A stretch of 64,000 nucleotides of DNA from Blastobasis lacticolella (taxonomy: Eukaryota > Arthropoda > Insecta > Lepidoptera > Blastobasidae), in NCBI GenBank assembly GCA_905147135.1, contig LR990043.1, positions 11,195,057-11,259,056 of the forward strand. The letters run 5' to 3'. Position numbers and translations under genes: made by a program. The notes under the pieces are model-generated. The model saw only the letters and a list, made by a program, of their open reading frames with translations. It made no database searches and was not told the origin of the DNA. Shown here piece by piece: positions 14,201 to 25,600 of the stretch. Within the stretch, counting starts at the first letter, position 1, and each line of letters begins with the position of its first letter.

Positions 14201-15854
14201 CCAACTGCTTCTACATAAGCAATAGGCCCCGATACATAGAAAATACCAATCAATTTCACAAAGTTCGCCAACAGTATCATGTAAAAATGTAGCTTTATTG
14301 TAAATCGACACGCAATAAGATTTAATTGAGTAAGACAAACCGAACGCAGCACAGCTAACGTGATGCAAGGCAATACGTGATTCTGATGCTTTTGTTGTGC
14401 AGACATCGACAACGACCCGAACCGAGCGCCGCCGTGCGACCAGTCGCAGTGCGTGCTGCCCGACTGCTTCTGCTCGGAGGACGGCACCGTGATCCCTGGC
14501 GACCTGCCGGCCAAGGACGTGCCCCAGATGATCACCATCACCTTCGACGACGCTATCAACAACAACAACATCGAACTTTACAAGGAAATCTTCAACGGGA
14601 AGCGCAAAAATCCCAATGGATGCGACATCAAGGCCACATTCTTCGTCTCCCACAAGTACTCCAACTACTCGGCCGTGCAAGAAACCCACCGTAAAGGACA
14701 TGAAATCTCAGTACACTCGATCACGTAAGTAGTTATTGCTTCATCAATTTACGTAATAAAAGTATTATTATAAGAAGTGACCGCCCCATATTCGTACAGG
14801 TCAAATAGTATAAGTACGAGCATATGGACCACGATACACTACGCCGTCGCAAAATATATGTTAATAATTGAAACCGTATCAAAATCCATTAAACGGTTTT
14901 TATTTAACAACGATGTAGCTATACCACCGCCAGAGGAACGTGTGAATTTTCGTTATCCTTTTCAGGATATTCCTTTTGCGTTAATTTAAGTGTGGTTGAA
15001 ATTAATAAATGAAATATTTTTACAGGCACAACGACGATGAACGTTTCTGGAGCAACGCCTCCGTTGACGACTGGGGTAAGGAGATGGCGGGCATGAGGAT
15101 CATCATCGAGAAGTTCGCGAACATCTCTGACAACAGCGTGGTGGGCGTGCGCGCGCCGTACCTGCGCGTCGGCGGCAACAACCAGTTCACCATGATGGAG
15201 GAACAGGCCTTCCTGTACGACAGCACTATTACTGCGCCGCTCTCCAACCCGCCGCTGTGGCCTTACACCATGTACTTCCGCATGCCGCACCGTTGTCACG
15301 GCAACCTGCAGAGTTGCCCCACCCGGAGCCACGCCGTCTGGGAAATGGTCATGAATGAGCTCGACCGCCGCGAGGACCCGACAGACGACGAATACCTGCC
15401 CGGGTGTGCTATGGTGGACTCCTGCTCCAACATCCTCACCGGAGACCAGTTCTACAATTTCTTGAACCACAATTTCGATCGTCACTACGAGCAAAACCGT
15501 GCTCCTTTGGGTCTCTACTTCCACGCAGCGTGGTTGAAAAACAATCCTGAATTCTTAGAAGCTTTCCTCTACTGGATCGATGAAATTCTGCAAAGCCATA
15601 GCGATGTCTACTTCACAACCATGACCCAAGTGATCCAATGGATCCAGAACCCGCGGACTGTGTCCGAAGCGAAGAACTTCGAGCCTTGGAGGGAAAAGTG
15701 CGCCGTAGACGGCGTGCAGGCCTGCTGGGTACCGCACTCCTGCAAGCTGATTTCCAAGGAGGTTCCCGGGGAGACCATCAACCTGCAGACGTGCGTGCGC
15801 TGCCCGGTCAACTACCCGTGGCTGAACGACCCCACAGGCGACGGCCGCCTCTAA
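5214..15854 (+). CDS. CDA1: Chitin deacetylase 1 (serpentine-like), five coding exons
   Basis: Secreted enzyme that removes acetyl groups from chitin in cuticle and tracheal matrix (EC 3.5.1.41 family, group I). Exons: 5214-5268, 10841-11004, 12555-12804, 14403-14724 and 15026-15854. All have GT/AG borders and compatible phases, giving 540 codons including the stop (539 residues, the usual length for lepidopteran CDA1). Order of parts: a signal peptide (1-18 with the next few residues), a CBM14 chitin-binding domain with six cysteines (about 42-105), an LDLa domain ending in DGSDENSC (about 121-156), and an NodB-type deacetylase domain (about 200-400). Motifs seen are TFDD (base D205, metal ligand D206), H261-S-I-T-H265, RAPY at 306-309, and LGLYFHAAW near the end of the domain. 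It is the upstream member of a tandem pair with CDA2. Identity is very secure. Confidence 0.96.
5945..6035. promoter_or_regulatory. GC-rich intronic block with a full CRE/ATF palindrome
   Basis: A very GC-rich island in an AT-rich intron contains the perfect palindrome TGACGTCA at 5989-5996, the consensus for CREB/ATF-type factors, between GC-rich repeats of GCGGCGC type. Location in intron 1 of CDA1 suggests an enhancer or alternative promoter. That function is inference. Confidence 0.3.
7697..7910 (+). repeat. Interspersed moth repeat fragment in CDA1 intron 1
   Basis: The block GCGACTTCGTTCGCGTG, followed by a GTAGTTTAAAAGATCTAAG segment and GGGACAGAGACACCGGGAAG, is a combination I recognise from abundant dispersed moth repeats. 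The GCGACTTCGTTCGCGT piece also forms the termini of the element at 28508-29539. Confidence 0.5.
10841..11004 (+). CDS. CDA1: CDA1 exon 2 (start of chitin-binding domain)
   Basis: Acceptor TTTGTTCCAG, donor GTATTA. It encodes a charged linker with the dibasic stretch RWRRQ, then the first cysteines of the CBM14 domain, ending CRDVIQCTAS. The 164 bases complete the split codon and end in phase 0. Confidence 0.92.
12165..12350 (+). repeat. Interspersed moth repeat fragment in CDA1 intron 2
   Basis: Contains AGAGGGGTGTTATAAGTTTGACG, then a GGTTCAGTAGTTTAG segment and a closing GGGGGTT. This is a block order I recognise from a dispersed moth repeat, probably a LINE 3' tail. No coding content. 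Confidence 0.45.
12555..12804 (+). CDS. CDA1: CDA1 exon 3 (chitin-binding domain end, LDLa domain)
   Basis: Acceptor CGACGCAG, donor GTAAGT. It encodes GIQAIRCPAG onward through the last CBM14 cysteines, a lysine-rich linker and the whole LDLa domain with the calcium-binding acidic end DCADGSDENSC. Length 250 bases, one base carried over. The equivalent region in CDA2 is split in two exons. Confidence 0.94.
12864..12960 (+). repeat. Interspersed moth repeat fragment in CDA1 intron 3
   Basis: A T-rich run followed by ACAAACGAGCAGACAGCCCACCTGATGGTAAGCGGT, reported here only by its position and the CCTGATGGTAAGCGG core. This core is very common in moth introns. A diverged relative lies at 28735-28780. 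Confidence 0.55.
14403..14724 (+). CDS. CDA1: CDA1 exon 4 (deacetylase motifs 1 and most of 2)
   Basis: Acceptor TTGTTGTGCAG, donor GTAAGT. It encodes the cysteine-rich entry to the catalytic domain (CVLPDCFCSEDG), motif 1 ITITFDD and the first part of motif 2, ending within the threonine codon of HSITH. Length 322 bases. The intron that follows, inside motif 2, has no counterpart in CDA2. Confidence 0.95.
15026..15854 (+). CDS. CDA1: CDA1 exon 5 (catalytic core and C-terminus)
   Basis: Acceptor TTTTTACAG; stop TAA at 15852-15854. It encodes the second histidine of motif 2, RAPYLRVGG, the YDSTITAPL segment, the disulphide-bonded FRMPHRCHGN region and LGLYFHAAW. The end is the typical cysteine-containing tail NYPWLNDPTGDG. 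Length 829 bases. Confidence 0.95.
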
Positions 15855-15889
15855 GCGCCAGATCTCGCGCCCCGCGCTATCTAGTTCAT

Positions 15890-15895
15890 AATAAA
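15890..15895 (+). promoter_or_regulatory. CDA1: CDA1 polyadenylation signal
   Basis: AATAAA 36 bases after the stop codon, the first consensus signal downstream. Confidence 0.6.
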
Positions 15896-15899
15896 TTGA

Positions 15900-18800
15900 G
15901 ATTGAGGGATTGCACGGACTACATATTCGGAGTCACGACGCGGCGCTTCATTAATCAACTCGAGCGTTGAGTATGTTTTCCGGTAGATTCAAAGTGTACC
16001 GGGTTATAATCCCGTCCGTAGACTAAGTACCTACCTAAAGATATGTAATATAGACTCACATAAATATTTAAATAGGTCTGTTTTATAAATACTTTGTGTG
16101 ATTTTTCTAATATAAGCCTGTTTGATAAATTTAAAAATACAAAATATTAAAGATAAACTATTTTTTATTTTATAAATTGGATCGACTTTTCTAATCAATG
16201 GTAATCACCCTTGAGTTAAATGGAAAAGGCATAAGTACAACTACAATAGACAATGTGTTGGCTCATAATATCAGCTCAAAAGTGTACGCTGATAATCTAA
16301 ATTCAAAAAATTTAAGGCACTTACTGACACAACATTAATGAGCCAACGCATTTTATAAAACTCAGTCCCAATCGCAAGTCAAATAATAACATGGGACATT
16401 GCAGTTCAGCGCGTAAATAAATAATAATAGTAACCATGTTAGCCCAGAGAGCACCTAACCAATGCCTACTTGCTACGCTGGGCGAAGTCATTAGCCTCGC
16501 TCGCAATGTGTGCATGCAAATATCTTGTCCCAACAAATCCATCCACTCACGAGATTTATTAGTGTTTGCAAAAGGAAAAAGGCAAACCTCTTAATAAGGG
16601 TTATTGACCACGGCTTTAAAAACCAGTAATGACAAGAAAAATTCTCGAATCGGTCAATAAAGCGTAGGTAGAATAAATTCCCACAGATTTTATTAACAAA
16701 GCTTCACTTGCAAAACGTCTAACTTTGCTCTCTCACACTATCTTCGTGAAACGAATCTATAGGAATACGTGGGTATTCCTATAGGTATGTTCAGTATCAG
16801 TATCCAATCAGTATGATATTTAAAATTAAGTTTTGTAGGATTATGTACCTATTTTTACGTATGAAAAATCTATTTACGCATATCACTGAGGATGGCGTAG
16901 CTACAAGCTATTTAATTTTCACTGAAATAAAACAAATCAAATGCATCACCAGAAAGAGCTCCTTTGCACAAAGGTACCCTTAAAGATTGTCACAATGATC
17001 GATCTTGCATTGTCCGCCTCCGAAATCTTCCTGAGACCTTCATCTGATTATCCTATAGATATAGTTTATCTGTCTGTAAGGCCCTTAACGACCTCTTTAA
17101 ATTATAATTTGGAATGATGACCAAGGTTGAAGGTGTCGCAAGCCAGGGGCGGATGGCGGTAAGTAGTCGGCAGCCGGCAAGACAATGCCGAGTGGGGCGG
17201 GCGGCGCGCCACCAACACCAGCAGGCCGTGGGCGGCGAATTGCACATCACCACCTCCAAGCCTGCGCATATCTCTTCACAAAAACTTTCCATTCACGGTT
17301 GCAACACGCCGCCAATGCAACAATGAATTAGGACAATGAAAAACAATTGTATTGTTAGCGGCATCTAAATAAATAGAGAGTTGTTGGGCTACGTTCTGCG
17401 TCGATATCGGCGCGAAGAAGTGCGATGCAACCTGTGATAGTGAAAGCAGTGAAAGTCCTCTCAGTGAAGTCACCGCGGCGGCATTCTTTGTTACACTATT
17501 AAAATGTCATTTCCATTCCTAATGCACAATTTACTATGTTAACAACAATTTAGCAAATGCTTAGAGACACTCTCTGTTACTTTCGACGTCTATTTGTGTA
17601 CCAGTGTCAAATATTAACTACTCGTTTGACTTCACATGGTCAGATCAACCAACTTCCTAGTTCCTAAATGTGTACTTATGTCTAAATAACAATTTAACTT
17701 TAAAAGAAATCGCAAATACATAATCAAATGGATTATAGAAATTAATAGGCATAGCAAAATCATCTAATAAATTGATTTTAGATTAACAACGTAGTTTGAT
17801 AGAGAAGTGTCTCTACGTAGGCGTACGACTAATTAAATAGTAGAAATAAATTGCAAATTTTCAGAAAGGCTCAATGTCGGATTGCGAGGTCACATGTAAC
17901 AGAATTAACTACCTATTTACTCCTAAGCGTTTTCCTGTATCACCAAGTGGAACTTGATCAAGGAAAATAAGTTCGAGGTTTTTTGCCCTTTCGTAAGAGC
18001 TTCGGTGAAATAAACAACATGACGACGTCTTTCGGAACTCGTTTTGGGTATTCAAAAATGTTGATAATGTCTGACGTAAAACTAAAAATAAAACTGTCCG
18101 AGTCTGCCAAACAGTACCTACTTAATTTTTTTTATAAAAATAATGTCTGTCTTCTAATGTCTGATTATTGGGTCCTTATCATCATCATAATCTCATAACA
18201 GTCCACTGCTGGACTCCTTCACATCATACATAGGCATTCAAGAATCTAAAAATATTATAATCAAAGGAAATGATCGGGACGAGGCTGTCACCGGTAGGTA
18301 TATTACTATGACTTTATGCTTCCTAGCCTGCTTATTCGTTATATTTTGTGATATAAAATATCAATTTCCGACACTTGGTTCAAAAATAACCAAAGCAAAT
18401 GATAATGTGTATGTGGATAAGGGTCCGTTAGTGCTCTATACTTTGTCTCTACTCTATGGATGTACAAAAATAAATATTGTTCACATCTAAAAACTTGCCA
18501 GAAAACCAATGTGATTACGGTTCTTTATTTTTTAGAACTCAGTGCATTGACAGGCGGCCAAACTAAAAATATTCAAGGTCCCCGAGCGCCTTTGTTTTGC
18601 ACACGATGTGTAGCGCTCAAAGTGTTTTCAACACATCATTTGTATTAAATCATTTATAGAGATTGCTTGTGACCTTCTTCAATAATAGGACGTAGGTTTT
18701 TACTATAATTGATCCGTGTAGACGTGCACTATGGCTAGGTAGGCTCGCGCATAGGTCTATGTGTATTGTCGCAAGTGAAAGGAAATATCTTGAAGGATCC

Positions 18801-21800
18801 TTGACTTGCCGGTGCGCACCTACCCGTGCCCCGCCGCGGCGGCGCGGCGGCGGCGCGAGCGCTGCGTCACTCGCGTGCCAGTACGGCTAGTCCGTAGCGT
18901 ACCCACGTTGAGAAAGCGATATTCTTAGCGTGTCAACAATGTGGTCGCAAATCGATAACGACATCGTTAAACGCTTTGTTATTAAAGCTTTAATGATAAA
19001 ATGAGTAACCTGTTTTTACGAAATCTAAGTGATTAATGTAAAAGTAATGAATCAACTACTTTTACTTACTAATGTCGAGTAGTAACAGTAAGAAAATCGT
19101 AATAGTGGTATTGCAACAAACTTGTTTTCTTCTATCCGAATATTTCTGGCATGTATCATGGTAATATTGTATCTGAAGAAAAACCATGAAAGACGTTTTA
19201 AGAGGTTGTAGTCGAGCTTTCAATTCGTTGATCAGACAGGTTAGTTTTTAATACAAATAAGTAATAGATGCCAAGTATGCATTAACTATTCTGTTTACCA
19301 ATATTTTTTTAGTCACGATGAGTTGCTATGTTGCTAACAAGAACGTCGAGATGTAGGTCTAGCCGTCTAGCATCCAGGTCAAATGCACGTAACGGCTGCA
19401 TATATAAGTAATCAGCAGTTTAAATGTTAAATCATCTGAGACATTGCGCAAGCATCAACAAGCGCATCTCGCGAAAGTGCAAATGTCTGCAAGTTGTACT
19501 TAAATATCAATTTACAACGGGATGCGAAAACTTTTAACAGAATTTGAGACTATATTAAAAAAATACACGTATATTTTATGAAAAAGCTATAAGATTAACT
19601 TGACTCATCTCGCCCATTTGGTCACCACCTCTTTAAGATGTCTTACTTGGACAAAAAATACTTTTATTTGAGCCAGCCATTACCTGATGATTCTAACCTT
19701 AACCCTAATTTCTACAAAAAAAATACATACGTATCTACCTACCTTAAAAGTTAATACTTGAATCACATCTTGAAGGTTCATCAGGATAAACTTGGTTGTA
19801 TAAAGTACATTGTCTTTCTATTTTTAACGATTTAAAAAGGAGCAGGTTCTCAATTCGTCGGAATCTTTTTTTAGACTTGAAAAATTCTATTTTTGTTCGA
19901 AAGGGTATACTTCCCAGGTGGTCCCGTGGTCATCAGATCAGGATCTGATGATGAGATCCTGGAGAAACGGAGGGATTTATTGCGTTTTATCATATCTTAC
20001 TCAGGTGTTCGCTTCAGTGTGTCATCATCTGATAATGCTCTGCTTATGATGAAGTCACAGAATTTTTTAACGATTAGGAGTTAGAGAGTAGTACTGCAAT
20101 TTGTCAACCGGAAGTGTTTGGAAAGGTAAATCATAACTACCACTGAAAACTTTGAATTTTTTTAATGCATATATAAAACAATTATATCTGACTTACTTGT
20201 ATTTGTGATATAAAGCTTATTTTTTACTTTTTGTGGTTTTTTATCTAGTGAATATTTCATGACTTGACTCAGTTAAGCCATTTTTGATCTACAGAAAATA
20301 TGAAGAACCCGCAAGAAATTTAATATATTGATATCAGCAGGGGATAAATCCGCGACAGCTACCGCTAGTGACTAGTAGATATTGGAGAGTCAATTAAGAC
20401 TCCTGGTTTACAAATTTAACTTACACACTATCTACGGTTATAGAGGTACTTACATAAGTACATTGGCTCAAGGGTCAAGACAAGTTGTAAGCTTTACTTC
20501 ACGTTTCTTGATCAATGTCATTGTAATTTATATTCCTTCCTTGTTCCTGTATGAAAATGTAGGAACTGTGGGTGAATTGTCGAGAATATACGGAATCTGC
20601 AGTAGCTGAACAATAAGTTGTTTGCCAGATTCGGCACAGCAACGGCTTCTGGCGATAATCTCGGACCGTTACATAACGCCGACCCGGATGTAGCCGCAAG
20701 GCCACATGTCCTCGAGCTTACATTTAGATGCAGTCGCCTAATAGAATTAACCTATTCTGTTTATACATTTATTCCACGAAATCGCGACGCAAGAAATATG
20801 AACGCTGACTTTTTAAATGTTAATTCTCGTAAAATGAGTGCTTTATGCAGGTTTGAGCGAACATTACATACAGCGCGCTCTAAACAGCGCGGTAGGCCAG
20901 CTACCAGTTAGGTACCTACTTCGTAGGATTCTATCAAGGTGTGTTCCTTCTATTTGCAATCCCGTCGAACAAGACTCACTTTCGACTTTATACAAACCTG
21001 TTTTATTTAATAAAATTTATGTCAATGTCACGTTAAGGTCGAGAGAAGATCTACTGTCAAATATTCATTTACATTATCAGCCACTTCTAACAGAATAGTG
21101 GTTATATCTATCACAGTTAGATACCAAATGGTGCCATGAAAAGATTGCCTTTTAAATATTTTTTCATTTACCAACTCATATCTTTACAAAGCCTGTCATC
21201 TTTAAATACATAAAAGCTCATCCTTCGACAAATCCGTTATAGTCAAATTACGCAAACAGACACCTTTGTTATTTTGTCTCTAGCTAGAGAAGTTAATAAG
21301 CCAAGGTGTATGCGTATTTTATATTCCAAAAACATACACATAGATGTGACTCGATCAATATTAGTATCTAACTTGACTGTTTCAAAATATTTGAAAGCAT
21401 TAACGAAAATGTCAATATATTCAGAGGTCACGATATTGGACCTATCAACATTTGCCATGAATCGTAGGTATGTCACCAACGAATGGTGAATTGTTCCGCG
21501 AATACCTGCCAGCCTCGGGGAACCAGCGGATCATTGTGAAACGTGTATTTTAAGAACATGCTTCCGATTAACTACGAACTTGATCATATAGTCATGGTTC
21601 CGTAACAAATTTCATGATTAGGTGTATCTTGTTGTAATATACGGTGGTGCACACTTCCTTAACTATTATAATGATAATCCTAGTATGCTAGACTTTGTTA
21701 GATATACATACTAGCATGCAACTGGTGTATTTTATTATGTGTTGAGAAACATCATGTGCTAAGACTGAGACTTATAGGCTAGGGCGAGATGCTAAATTTT

Positions 21801-22504
21801 GACAACAGGCCAAGCAGAAAATTGAGAGTTAAAGTATATTTTAGTATCCCGTAGGAGTTGGTATTGCAGGTCAATCTTAAGACAAACGTAAACGTATAGG
21901 CCATCTTCTTTGCCATATACATATTTTAATCAGGATTTACAATAAACATGATTAAATAACTGTCTGTATATATGCTTTCATGTCATATCGTCACATAATA
22001 TGTTGTAAACAGGCCAAGGTACGGAAGCTACTTATAATATTATATTCAATTTTAAACGAACATTCATTCTTTTCGTGAACATATTTTGACCAACTACTTA
22101 ATTTTGTTTCGTTTATTTATTGTCCTTTTAATCAAGTACTTATTTTTAAAACAGAGATGTAAAGAAATGCGCACGCATTAATGCTTTTCTACTGAAAAAA
22201 ATTCAGTACAAAAGACATCAACGCGCTCGCTTTTCTCTGTACTAAAAGAAATTAATATTTAAACTAATATTTCAGTTTAAAATAAAATATTTAAGTTTAG
22301 TAGCAGGCTTATTAGTCTTTATTGCTTCAAAAGAAAGTTAGAGATTATTAATAGTTATTAGTAAATTGTGATAATTTGTTCATTGTTCCCGCAACGTCAC
22401 AAGGCTTATTAAAAGGTGCGTCGGTGATGTAAGGCTTATATGTGCGGGAGGTGCGGTGCGTATAGGACGGCTGTATCTGCGCTGGCGCTGGCTCGACACC
22501 AGGT
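15900..22504. other. CDA1-CDA2 intergenic region, no gene seen
   Basis: A 6.6-kb AT-rich spacer. I find no open frame with a recognisable domain. It contains a GC-rich block near 18.8 kb, a repeat-like stretch near 19.9-20.1 kb (GGTCATCAGATCAGGATCTGA type) and a fragment at 22194-22245 sharing ACATCAACGCGCTCGC with 7937-7955. Regulatory elements for CDA2 are likely here but cannot be named. Confidence 0.6.
18790..18900. promoter_or_regulatory. Isolated GC-rich block between CDA1 and CDA2
   Basis: A short run dominated by CGGCGGCG and GCGCGAGCG in otherwise AT-rich spacer, similar in make-up to the blocks at the CDA1 promoter and in CDA1 intron 1. It might be an unannotated promoter or enhancer. 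No open frame starts here. Confidence 0.25.
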
Positions 22505-22515
22505 TATATAAATAA
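22505..22515 (+). promoter_or_regulatory. CDA2: CDA2 TATA box
   Basis: TATATAAATAA, 85 bases before the CDA2 start codon. A start site about 30 bases downstream would give a leader of about 55-65 bases. This is a strong core promoter element in the right place. Confidence 0.7.
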
Positions 22516-22599
22516 GTGAAGAGGGGCAGCGGAGAGCTCTTGCACTTTCCTACTCGGCGCGCGCGCAAGCCGACTGCCGACCAGTGTTCAACGGGCACC

Positions 22600-22651
22600 A
22601 TGGCACGCCGCGCGTACTTGTGCCTCGGGCTGCTGGCGCTCGCCTGCGCAA
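22600..22651 (+). CDS. CDA2: CDA2 exon 1 (signal peptide)
   Basis: MARRAYLCLGLLALACA then a GTAAGT donor; 52 bases, phase 1. It parallels exon 1 of CDA1 in both phase and content. Confidence 0.93.
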
Positions 22652-25600
22652 GTAAGTACCTATTACATTTTGCCATAAATTTAACTAGTACTCGTTTAGC
22701 GTTCAGTGTACAGCGTTATGTTAATTTTTTTTTATTAAGCCTCAAATTAAAAGCATAGTCAAATTTAATTAGTCGCTTTAACGGTTTAATTGTTTCCGTT
22801 AGATTTTAAATTGAGTGTAAGGGGATGTATTCAAATTAAATTAATTATTGTTAAGTTAATAATTTCAGTGGTATCACGTATCAATGAATCTTTCATTATT
22901 ACGTTATTAAGATGCAATACTTTACAATTAAAATTTTAACTATAAAGTATTAAAATAAGTCGTTAAGTTGTATTTGTTTTTATTTTTCATGAAGTTATAA
23001 AATAATAATAAAAGCTTAGTACCTATAGTCAGTTACAAACAACGATATGATAATAAAGCACAGCGGTACTACGTGGCTCTATAGCTCATTTTGACCTCGA
23101 TTTCATTTCAACTTTCAATGCCGTCTACGTCGGTGGGTGACGGACTGGTGGCTGCACGGACTCCTTAACTCGCTGCAACAAAAATAGACAGCGAAAGCAA
23201 AAACATTTTACTTATTTAGTAAGAAAAGGTTATCGCTTGCGTTAGTAGCACCATTCTAATTCAGTGAACCCAGTTCGATTTTGTAATAAATGTAATTATG
23301 AGCCACGTAGAGTACGAGTAATGCGCGGAACGGCATTCGGCTCCACGGTGAAACGGTACTACATTCCTTCACCGGCGTGTTGTAACCGCGGCCCGGGCCG
23401 CGTTACCTAATAAACGTTCAGGTCGTAGGTAAAATACCCTGTGCTAGGTAAAACATCGTTGATATATGGACAGGATACACATCAATCATCACACCAATCA
23501 TGGAAATCTACCATGCTATGTTCATAATTGTTAGCTATTATGTAACGAATTAACAATGATTCAACTGAATAGACAAGAGAAGTTTTATACTGTTGTTACA
23601 TTATTGCGTATCTTTTCTTTATTTGATTTGTTTAGGATTTTTACTAGATGTAGTCATTTGAAATGGAGTTCTTCATAAACGGAATGGGAACACTGTCAAC
23701 TTATTCATATATATTTTTAATATTGTTATTGTGTGTTGTTGTTTTTAATATTGTATGTGCAGTTATAAAATTGTCATTGGCTTGTTTCAGTAAGCGGTAG
23801 CCGAGTGAAGAGACAAGAGGATGAGGGCGCCGACGAAGTGAACCCGGAGCAGCTCTGCGAGAACCGCCCCGCCGATGAGTACTTCCGCCTCTCCTCAGAC
23901 GGAGACTGCCGCGACGTCGTCAGGTTAGCCATGACACCCCGCAGTACCCAGATACAACTTGGTGACAGTCACAGATAGATCCTGCGACCTACGATGAAAT
24001 CGCCCACATTAGTGCCAAGCAGTTTCCTGACAGGATGTCAGACAATATGAATCATCATCATTAACACTTTTCCAGAAAAACTATTCCAGAGCTGTTTTGT
24101 AATATTACATTGTTATCTACTCTATCTAACACATAATCGTGCCGAGTCTATGAGTCCGTCGTTTTATCCCGCCGTTTATTCTGGCGAATAATAGTTTAGT
24201 ACATCAAAATAACATGCAGTCCAGTACTAAAGAGTCACTGTAATTACAGACAGCTAAAACACCTGTTTCATTTGGAATGTGCTATCGCTTGTTAGCTTAT
24301 TCTTTTATTGTGTCTTTGGAACAGTCTTCCAAATCATGAAGGATTATTCTAACCGTAATCATACTACTTACTTAAGTCCGCAATACTTAATTGTTTTTAA
24401 GAAAATGAACATTTTAAGATATTTCTTAATTATATTTAATTGATTTGTAATTTGAGGAGACTTCAGGTTATCACCAGTAAATAAGTTAAAAGTGTAATTC
24501 TGCCGAGCTGTTGGAGCAGGCGAACGGCGAACGGCGGCCGACAGCCGCGGCTAAGCTACTTGATATGTACAGGTGCGACAAGGGCGGCGAAAACGGCGTC
24601 ACCAGGCTCGCCTCAGTGCGCTGCCCCGGGGGCCTCGCCTTCGATATCGACCGTCAGACTTGTGATTGGAAAACACATGTTAAGAATTGCGATAAAATAG
24701 AAAGTAAGTTCTGCCACCCGGAGGAAGTGGTCGTGCGGGGGGCTGAGTTTCCGGCGATAACCAGTTCGGCCTCGCTAACGGCAAAGCCGTACTCAAAAGC
24801 CTTCCGGATTTCCACTTCCTGTCCATAAACCTTTATTTAACATAAATATTTCTTATCGATCACAGGTGCACTAGGTCAGGTCTAAAACAGATCACTTGCC
24901 CGTCTGGACTGGCTTTCGATCTTGATAAACAAACCTGCGACTGGAAGGGTAAAGTGGCCAACTGTGACAAGCTTGAGAGTAAGTGCCGAACAGCAGTAAT
25001 TCGTGCGTAGCGAGCAATCCGGCTTGGGTGAGGGGGCCGCGTCGCACTGTAGATTGTTGTAGGTACTGCATGAAGCCCCGGTGCCCCGAGCGAGGCCCGG
25101 CCTGCCGCCGGGCTCGGCGCGTTTGCATTAACACCCACACACAGCACTCGGTTCCGTGTGCTCGAACATATTTCCTAAATTAACTTGCAAACTACCTTTA
25201 ATTAAACAATTTTGTGAATAAAACGCAATTTGAACTACAATAAAAACAGCACACGATCGCAAACATTATGTAATTATGTTTTATTATTGTGAGGCCACTG
25301 GCTACTGTGGTTATGTTCTAATTTCTTCATCAAATTTTACAAAAAGTTGACATAACATAATAAATTGGATGTCGCAACTTTTTATAATTTATTTTATGAA
25401 CCAAGTAAAACATTACAAAGAAAAGCAAAACTGTAATAAAACAATGCAAATAATACGAATATACTAAAAGAGTATGATAGTATTATATTTGTAGTAGTAA
25501 ACGCGACATGAAAAGAATGAAAAGAGAGCAAAACTGAAATAAAACAAACTACTGGTATCATGACACTGCACAAGCCCACTTCTTTCTTATTTTTCTACTT

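Noticed and set aside
14150..15524. Long - strand open frames (183 and 201 codons) opposite CDA1 exons 4 and 5
   Set aside because: They are antisense shadows of GC-rich coding exons; no domain, no splice logic.
24573..24978. CDA2 transcript including both exon 3a and exon 3b
   Set aside because: Together they add 244 bases and shift the frame before the LDLa domain.
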